Positions 57,910-64,000 of a stretch of DNA of 64,000 nt are shown piece by piece. A program made the position numbers and the translations under genes. Source of the DNA: Flavobacteriales bacterium (lineage in GTDB: Bacteria; Bacteroidota; Bacteroidia; Flavobacteriales_C; GCA-002722245); assembly GCA_023251095.1 (NCBI GenBank), contig JAHEZL010000022.1, forward strand, positions 1 through 64,000. Direction: 5' to 3'. The notes below the pieces were generated by a model. That model worked only from the letters and a program-made list of their open reading frames with translations. It searched no databases and was not told the origin of the DNA. The stretch's first letter is position 1. Each line of letters opens with the position of its first letter.

Positions 57910-60345
57910 ATGAATTTTAGAATTTTCATTTTATTGGCCATTTTATGTGTTGCTCAAATTGGGAGAGCGCAGTTTTCATATGTCGGATCAGCAACATCGC
58001 TGGGCCCGAATTCTTATCTCGTCACTCCTAATACCTCCAGTCAGATAGGCGCAATGTGGAATTCATCCAAAGTGAATTTAAACACCTCTTTCGATTTAAT
58101 TTTTGATATTTTTTTAGGCGCAAATGATTTAGGTGCCGACGGAATGACCTTTACTTTACAACCCATCAGCACCAGTATGGGCGGTGGCGGAATAGGCATG
58201 GGAGCGGGTGGTATTGTGCCTTCTGTGATTATTGAATACGATACTTATCAAAATCCCGGCGACCCTGCTTACGATCATATTGCCATCAGCAAAAACGGAG
58301 ATGTTGTTCATTCCACCGCTAATTTATTAGCCGGACCTGTTTCAGCAAATCCTTTGTTTTTAAATATTGAAAACAACAACTACCATACTTCAAGAATTAA
58401 GTGGGATGCCAATAAAAAAACATTAGAAGTTTATTTTGATTGTGCTTTCCGTGTGAAATACACCGGTGATATCATTAACAATATTTTCTCAGGTGATCCC
58501 AATGTTTTCTGGGGATTCAGCGGAGCTACAGGAGGATTGGCCAATGAACAAAAAGTAAGAAACATTTATTTCAATCAAAGTCCGGATGTAACGATTTGCG
58601 AAGGAGATTCAACTCAATTTTCTTTGGCCGGTGCTGATACTTACATCTGGCTTCCTGCAACAAACATTAGTTCTACAGCAGTAGGTAATCCAAAAGTATA
58701 TCCAAAAATCAGCACACAATACACTGTAACAGCAAGCAGCGCTTGCTTAGGAAACTGGAAAGACACTATAATGGTAAATGTTAGCTCTAAACCTTTTGTA
58801 AATTTAGGAGCCGATCAATCCATATGTATCGGTGGATCTCCCGTTACTTTCGATGCCGGAGTTATCGCTGGAGCAACATATTTATGGAGTAACTCGAGTA
58901 CCAGTCAAAGTATCAGTACAGCAGCAGCGGGACAGTATATTGTTGAAGTAAGCAAAAGTTTATGCAAAGTAAAAGATACGGTAAATCTGGCGGTGAGTGC
59001 TTCTTTAATTGTCAATTTAGGCAACGACAAAGAAATTTGTGCAGGTGATCCTGCGGTGACATTTGATGCAGGATTAACCAATGTAACTTATGCATGGAAT
59101 ACAGGAAGCACTCAAAAAACAATCAGTACTTCCGCTGCCGGAATATATTCTATTGAAGTAAATAAAAACGGATGTGTCGGAAAAGACTCTGTTCAATTGA
59201 CGGTAAATACTTTGCCTGTAGTTAATTTAGGTCTCGATAAAAATATTTGCAAAGGTGATTCTGCACTTCTATTTAATGCAGCTAATCCGGGAGCTTCTTT
59301 TTTATGGAGCAGTGGTGAAACAAACGCAAGCATCAGCAAAAATTCAGCTGGAAATTATTCAGTAAAAGTAACAAACAATAAAGGATGCGTAGGAAAAGAT
59401 ACTGTTGCATTAATAGTAAATAATCTTCCTTCTTTTTCATTAGGTGCCGATATCAATATTTGTAAAAATGCCAATCCTGTTTCTATTTCTGCAGGAGCAT
59501 GGAGCGCTTATTTATGGGACAACGGAAGCACCAATTCTTCTTTAGTAACCAATACGGAAGGCTTGCATTGGGCTCAAATAACCGACAGTTATGGCTGCAA
59601 AAAAAGAGATTCATTAATGCTCACTAAAATCAATAACACTAAAATTGATATCCTTGGCGACAGCATGCTTTGCTTAGGCAAAAACACCACTCTGAAAGTA
59701 CAAGCTTCTGCTGCTGTAAAAAGTTATTTGTGGTCCACAAATGAAAAAAGTGCTACCATAAAAGTTCAAAACAAAGGACTTTATTCTGTTGCGATCACCG
59801 ATGTAAACAATTGCAGCGCTACCGATACTTTTGTTGTTTCACTTTATCCCTCTCCTTTATTTCAGGTAAATGATTTGGAATATTGTTTTGCGGGAGACTC
59901 TATTACTGTGAGTGCTCCGGCCTCTCACTACAACTGGGAATGGTCGAACAAGGATCAAAATTCAACTACTCAATTTTATCAGGAAGGAACTTATTTTTTA
60001 AAAGGCAGCAATGAATTTCAATGCAGCTCAACTGCAACTTTTAAAATAAGCAGTAATTGCTCCAGTGAAATATTTGTTCCCAACACCTTCACGCCAAACA
60101 ACGACACTTACAACGATGTTTTTTATTGTGTCAATTCGGGAATAGAGAATTTTCAGATTTTAATTTTCAATCGTTGGGGTGAAGAAATTTTTTCCAGCAA
60201 CGACAGCCATTTCGAATGGAACGGAACCTATCATTCCTTACAATGTGAGAATGATGTTTATGTGTACAAATTAAATTATAGTGCTTATTCCAACGGCATT
60301 AAAAAGAAAGTGGAAAAGATTGGAAGCATCGCTCTTTTGAGATGA
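57910..60345 (+). CDS. L-type lectin-like domain protein with Ig-like repeats and gliding-motility-associated (type B) C-terminal domain
   Basis: N-term DLIFDIFLGANDLGADGMTFTLQ; repeated (V/F)xLGxDxxIC motifs; C-terminal VPNTFTPNNDTYNDVF...FNRWGEEIF. Confidence 0.92.
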   Translation: MNFRIFILLAILCVAQIGRAQFSYVGSATSLGPNSYLVTPNTSSQIGAMWNSSKVNLNTSFDLIFDIFLGANDLGADGMTFTLQPISTSMGGGGIGMGAGGIVPSVIIEYDTYQNPGDPAYDHIAISKNGDVVHSTANLLAGPVSANPLFLNIENNNYHTSRIKWDANKKTLEVYFDCAFRVKYTGDIINNIFSGDPNVFWGFSGATGGLANEQKVRNIYFNQSPDVTICEGDSTQFSLAGADTYIWLPATNISSTAVGNPKVYPKISTQYTVTASSACLGNWKDTIMVNVSSKPFVNLGADQSICIGGSPVTFDAGVIAGATYLWSNSSTSQSISTAAAGQYIVEVSKSLCKVKDTVNLAVSASLIVNLGNDKEICAGDPAVTFDAGLTNVTYAWNTGSTQKTISTSAAGIYSIEVNKNGCVGKDSVQLTVNTLPVVNLGLDKNICKGDSALLFNAANPGASFLWSSGETNASISKNSAGNYSVKVTNNKGCVGKDTVALIVNNLPSFSLGADINICKNANPVSISAGAWSAYLWDNGSTNSSLVTNTEGLHWAQITDSYGCKKRDSLMLTKINNTKIDILGDSMLCLGKNTTLKVQASAAVKSYLWSTNEKSATIKVQNKGLYSVAITDVNNCSATDTFVVSLYPSPLFQVNDLEYCFAGDSITVSAPASHYNWEWSNKDQNSTTQFYQEGTYFLKGSNEFQCSSTATFKISSNCSSEIFVPNTFTPNNDTYNDVFYCVNSGIENFQILIFNRWGEEIFSSNDSHFEWNGTYHSLQCENDVYVYKLNYSAYSNGIKKKVEKIGSIALLR

Positions 60346-60351
60346 TGCATA

Positions 60352-61320
60352 TTATTCTACACTCAACAAATACATCAGCGTTTGTCCGACAGCTTTCAAC
60401 GTTTTCGGACTAATATTTTGAATATTGTCATCGTGCTTGTGCCATGTTTTTGCAAAACCTGCAGACCGGTCAATAATATCAATGCAAGGAATAGAAGTAT
60501 ATTGATTCACATAAGCATGATCATCCGTAATTGAGGATGTTTCTTCGTACGAAAAATATTGTCCGTAACCCAAACCATGAGCTGATCGCCACACTTTATC
60601 CAAAACATTTTTTGCAGTTTGAACAGACACACCTTCATAGGTAAATTTAGCCTCTGCATCCCCTACCATATCGAGATTAATTCCATAGAAAGGTTTGACA
60701 GCAAAAGGATAATTTTTCGCCCAATACTGTGATCCCAAACAGTAAGAATCTTTCTCTTCAGGCTTACCGTAATCTTCCAAATCAAACAAAACAAAATCAA
60801 CTCCTACATTTAATTTTTCTTTAGCAAGTACTCTTGCCAGTTCCATCATAATGCCAATTCCACTGGCACCATCGTTAGCGCCATCAAAAGGTGCCTGAGG
60901 ATTTTTGTTGTCCTGATCGGCCCATGGACGCGTATCCCAATGCGCAGAGATCATTATTCTATTTGTTTTTTCAGGCTGATATTGAGCTGTGATGTTATTG
61001 AAGTTAAATGTTTTTCCATCATACACTTTAACACTTCCTTTTTGCTGATGTACTTTCAATCCATGGGATTCAAAATGTTTTATCAAAAAAGCCGCACACG
61101 CATCATGCGCTTTGGTATTGGGAATTCTTGGTCCGAATTCAACTTGTTTTTTTACATATAAAAAAGCCGAATCAGCAGAAAATTCAGGAGAAGTAATTTT
61201 TATTTCGGGTTGAGTTTCAGTGGTAGATTTTGGCGGAGTATCAGGACCGCAGGAAGTAAAAAACACAATGATTAAAACAACAAATTTCAATGCTTTGATC
61301 AGCAATATTTTTTTCATCAT
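60352..61320 (-). CDS. M28 family zinc peptidase (glutaminyl-cyclase-like), lipoprotein
   Basis: MMKKILLIKALKFVVLIIVFFTSCG signal/lipobox; SAHWDTRPWAD, DGANDGASGIGIMMELAR; start trimmed from 61410. Confidence 0.9.
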   Translation of the reverse strand: MMKKILLIKALKFVVLIIVFFTSCGPDTPPKSTTETQPEIKITSPEFSADSAFLYVKKQVEFGPRIPNTKAHDACAAFLIKHFESHGLKVHQQKGSVKVYDGKTFNFNNITAQYQPEKTNRIMISAHWDTRPWADQDNKNPQAPFDGANDGASGIGIMMELARVLAKEKLNVGVDFVLFDLEDYGKPEEKDSYCLGSQYWAKNYPFAVKPFYGINLDMVGDAEAKFTYEGVSVQTAKNVLDKVWRSAHGLGYGQYFSYEETSSITDDHAYVNQYTSIPCIDIIDRSAGFAKTWHKHDDNIQNISPKTLKAVGQTLMYLLSVE

Positions 61321-61399
61321 ATCACCTTCTCCGCTTCTTCTTTTTTCAATTTCTGATTTTTGAAATAAATTCAAAACATCTTCCCACTCTTTGTTTTTA

Positions 61400-62890
61400 C
61401 TAGGTTTCATAAGTCCACTCTGCTCCGTCTTTAGTGTCTTTAACTGTAATTTTTAATTCCTTAAGTGTATCGCGAATTTTATCGGACATCGCATAATTTT
61501 TGTTTGTCTTCGCATCTTTTCTTAACTCAAGAATAACATCCATCAATCCTTTCGATAAATCATTTTCATTGTCTTCGGCATTCTCTAATTTCAAGCCCAT
61601 GATAGTGAAAAGAAAATCTTCAAATAATTTTTTCAAGGCATTTAAATCCTCCTGAGAAATTGTTTTAGTTCCCAGTTTCAATAAATTAATTTCTTTCACC
61701 GCATCAAATAAAACAGCCACTACCATTGGTGTATTAAAATCGTCGTTCATTGCATCGTAACAACGTTTCTTCAAAGAAGAAACATCCACATCAGATTTTT
61801 CAGCAACTTTAATTTCATTCAATTGATTCAATGCAATCAAAATTCTTTTGTAGCCTTTTTCTGCAGCTTGTAAAGCTTCGTTAGAAAAATCAAGCGTACT
61901 TCTGTAATGACACTGCATCATGAAAAAACGAACTGTCATTGGCGAATAAGCTTTATCCAGCAATTCACTTTCACCGGTAAAAAGCTGAGCAGGAAGAAAA
62001 AATTTACCGGTGCTTTTCGACATTTTTTCACCATTCAGCGTCAACATATTCGCATGCATCCAATACTTCACAGGTTCTTTTCCTGTTGCTGCTTTATTCT
62101 GTGCTATTTCACATTCATGATGCGGAAATTTCAAATCCATACCGCCACCGTGAATGTCGAATTCTTCTCCTAAATATTTTGAACTCATTACCGAACATTC
62201 CAGATGCCAGCCCGGAAATCCTTTTCCCCATGGTGAATTCCATTGCATGATGTGTTCCGGTGAAGCTTGCTTCCACAAAGCAAAATCAAGTGAACTTTTT
62301 TTGTCTTCCTGACCGTCGAGATTTTCACGAGTGGCCGATAGTAACTCATCGATTTTTCTTCCTGATAATTCTCCGTAATTATTTTTTTCAGCAAATTTCT
62401 TTACATCAAAATATACTGAGCCATTGGCTTCATAAGCAAAACCATTATCAATAATCTGCTGAGTGGTTTCAATTTGTTCCAGTAAATGCGCAGTGGCTGT
62501 GGGCTCAATACTCGGCGGTAAATTATTGAAAGCTTGCATTACATCATGAAAACCATTGGTGTACTTTTGTACAATTTCCATCGGTTCACAATTTTCAAGC
62601 TTTGCTTTTTTAGCTATTTTATCTTCTCCTGCATCAGCATCATTTTCTAAATGACCAACATCAGTGATGTTTCTTACATATCTGACTTTATATCCCACAT
62701 GTGTGAGGTAGCGATAAATGATATCAAAAGAAATGAAAGTACGGCAATTGCCTATGTGCACGTCGCTATATACGGTTGGCCCGCATACATACATTCCAAC
62801 AAAGGGCGGATTGATGGGCTTAAACTCTTCCTTTTTTCGGGATAAAGTATTGTAAATAATTAATTCACTTTGCATTTTAACTGATTTCAA
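61400..62890 (-). CDS. cysS: Cysteinyl-tRNA synthetase
   Basis: [46 protein letters not shown]. Confidence 0.97.
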   Translation of the reverse strand: MKSVKMQSELIIYNTLSRKKEEFKPINPPFVGMYVCGPTVYSDVHIGNCRTFISFDIIYRYLTHVGYKVRYVRNITDVGHLENDADAGEDKIAKKAKLENCEPMEIVQKYTNGFHDVMQAFNNLPPSIEPTATAHLLEQIETTQQIIDNGFAYEANGSVYFDVKKFAEKNNYGELSGRKIDELLSATRENLDGQEDKKSSLDFALWKQASPEHIMQWNSPWGKGFPGWHLECSVMSSKYLGEEFDIHGGGMDLKFPHHECEIAQNKAATGKEPVKYWMHANMLTLNGEKMSKSTGKFFLPAQLFTGESELLDKAYSPMTVRFFMMQCHYRSTLDFSNEALQAAEKGYKRILIALNQLNEIKVAEKSDVDVSSLKKRCYDAMNDDFNTPMVVAVLFDAVKEINLLKLGTKTISQEDLNALKKLFEDFLFTIMGLKLENAEDNENDLSKGLMDVILELRKDAKTNKNYAMSDKIRDTLKELKITVKDTKDGAEWTYET

Positions 62891-62956
62891 AAACGAAAGG
62901 TGAAAATAAGAATAAAAGGGAAGAGTTAAAACAAAAGCGCAGGCTTAGAATAAGAG

Positions 62957-63841
62957 TTACCTGCCCGATTCCTCGTGATTGATAATCTCAACGATTTTGC
63001 CTTGTTTGTAAACTGTGGTTTTAAATAATTTTCCGTCGGAAGTATATTGAAACACCTTTCCGTCTTTTAAGAATCCGTTTTCAAATAAGCCCTGACGTGC
63101 AACACGGCCCTGACGGTCTTTTAATCGATACATACCATTACCGTCAAATACTCCGTCTTTATATTTCACTTCTTCGCCAGACTCCGCTGCTGCTTTGTTT
63201 TCTTTCACCGGCTCGGTTTTTTTAACAGAGGCCGTACTTTCAGTTGGGGTTTTTCTTTCAAAAACCTTAGAAGTGGCTGCGTCAAACTTACCGTCCTGAT
63301 AATTTTTTTCCGACTTCAATTCTCCGTTGTCGTAGTATTCTTTAATTACCCCCGACTCTTTTCCATCCGTCCACTCCCCTTCAATCATTATTTTTCCGTT
63401 TTCGTGATAATATTTCTGAACACCTGTGCGGGTTCCCTGATTGTTGTATTTCCAGTCGCTGGCGATTTGTCCGTTTTCGTAGTAGTATTTGTATTCCCCT
63501 ATCCATCTGTTGTTTTTCCATATACCTTCCTCTCGCTTATTTCCATTAGGGTAGTAAAAAATCGCGTATCCGTTGGGGCGATTGCTTACATAGGTAATTA
63601 CGTCTTTTACTTTATCATTATTGAAGTAGTGGGTCCATTTACCGTTTTTCAGGTCATCCAGATAGTCACCTTCTTCTACTTTTTGATCATCCTTATAATC
63701 AGGAAGCTTTTTATCTCTGTTGAAGTAAATCCAGTGACCTTGTTTAAGATTGTTTTGATCTATTACATTATAAGTGCCGGTTTGGGCGTTCAAAGAGGAC
63801 CCAATCCCTACAATTAATAATATGACAATCAATTTTTTCAT
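62957..63841 (-). CDS. Secreted MORN/YwqK-like repeat protein
   Basis: Signal peptide; repeats YYENGQIASDWKYNN, YYHENGKIMIEGEW, YYDNGELKSEKNYQDG. Confidence 0.85.
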   Translation of the reverse strand: MKKLIVILLIVGIGSSLNAQTGTYNVIDQNNLKQGHWIYFNRDKKLPDYKDDQKVEEGDYLDDLKNGKWTHYFNNDKVKDVITYVSNRPNGYAIFYYPNGNKREEGIWKNNRWIGEYKYYYENGQIASDWKYNNQGTRTGVQKYYHENGKIMIEGEWTDGKESGVIKEYYDNGELKSEKNYQDGKFDAATSKVFERKTPTESTASVKKTEPVKENKAAAESGEEVKYKDGVFDGNGMYRLKDRQGRVARQGLFENGFLKDGKVFQYTSDGKLFKTTVYKQGKIVEIINHEESGR

Positions 63842-64000
63842 CCTCTTTTATTAGTGTATCAAGCTCTACAGTGTTTTACTTGGGTTTAACATATTTTGTT
63901 ACGTTTCAAACAATAATTTAAGTAAAAACACGTAGGGAGCGTTTTCAAATATAAGACCATTTTATTTATTTATTGTTAAGCCAAGGTCAACTAATTGTTT

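Noticed and set aside
62957-63841. YwqK-like protein as part of a toxin-antitoxin system
   Set aside because: It has a signal peptide and MORN-like repeats, no toxin gene lies beside it, and the database name is often misleading.

Overview
The window looks like chromosomal sequence from a member of the Bacteroidota. Evidence: type IX secretion (T9SS) C-terminal sorting domains, a Bacteroidetes-type tyrosine recombinase, TTG-N19/20-TAnnTTTG-like promoters and CACAGATTTCACAGAT-type palindromes. It is mostly housekeeping: folC, nhaD, proline dehydrogenase, proC, plsC-like, mutS, a TrmH-like methylase, folK, sppA, purQ, anmK, an acyl-CoA dehydrogenase, a DevBCA/MacAB-like exporter, recG, an MsbA-like ABC exporter, rbfA, an RsmB-like methylase, polA and cysS. 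The accessory content is: (1) the edge of an integrated element at the far left, with a tyrosine recombinase next to a 3' fragment of a tRNA-Val(TAC) gene that probably marks an att site; (2) a 1610-aa T9SS surface protein made of about six ~164-aa units arranged as a duplicated three-unit block; (3) a tandem array of three paralogous Gly-rich T9SS proteins with a mosaic relationship to each other; (4) a lectin-like protein with repeats and a type-B CTD; (5) several families of intergenic palindromic repeats, some abutting or forming stop codons, one ending a lipoprotein-like gene remnant. I found no CRISPR array, rRNA, intact tRNA, or recognisable defence or biosynthetic system. All calls come from reading the sequence by eye; no database search was run.
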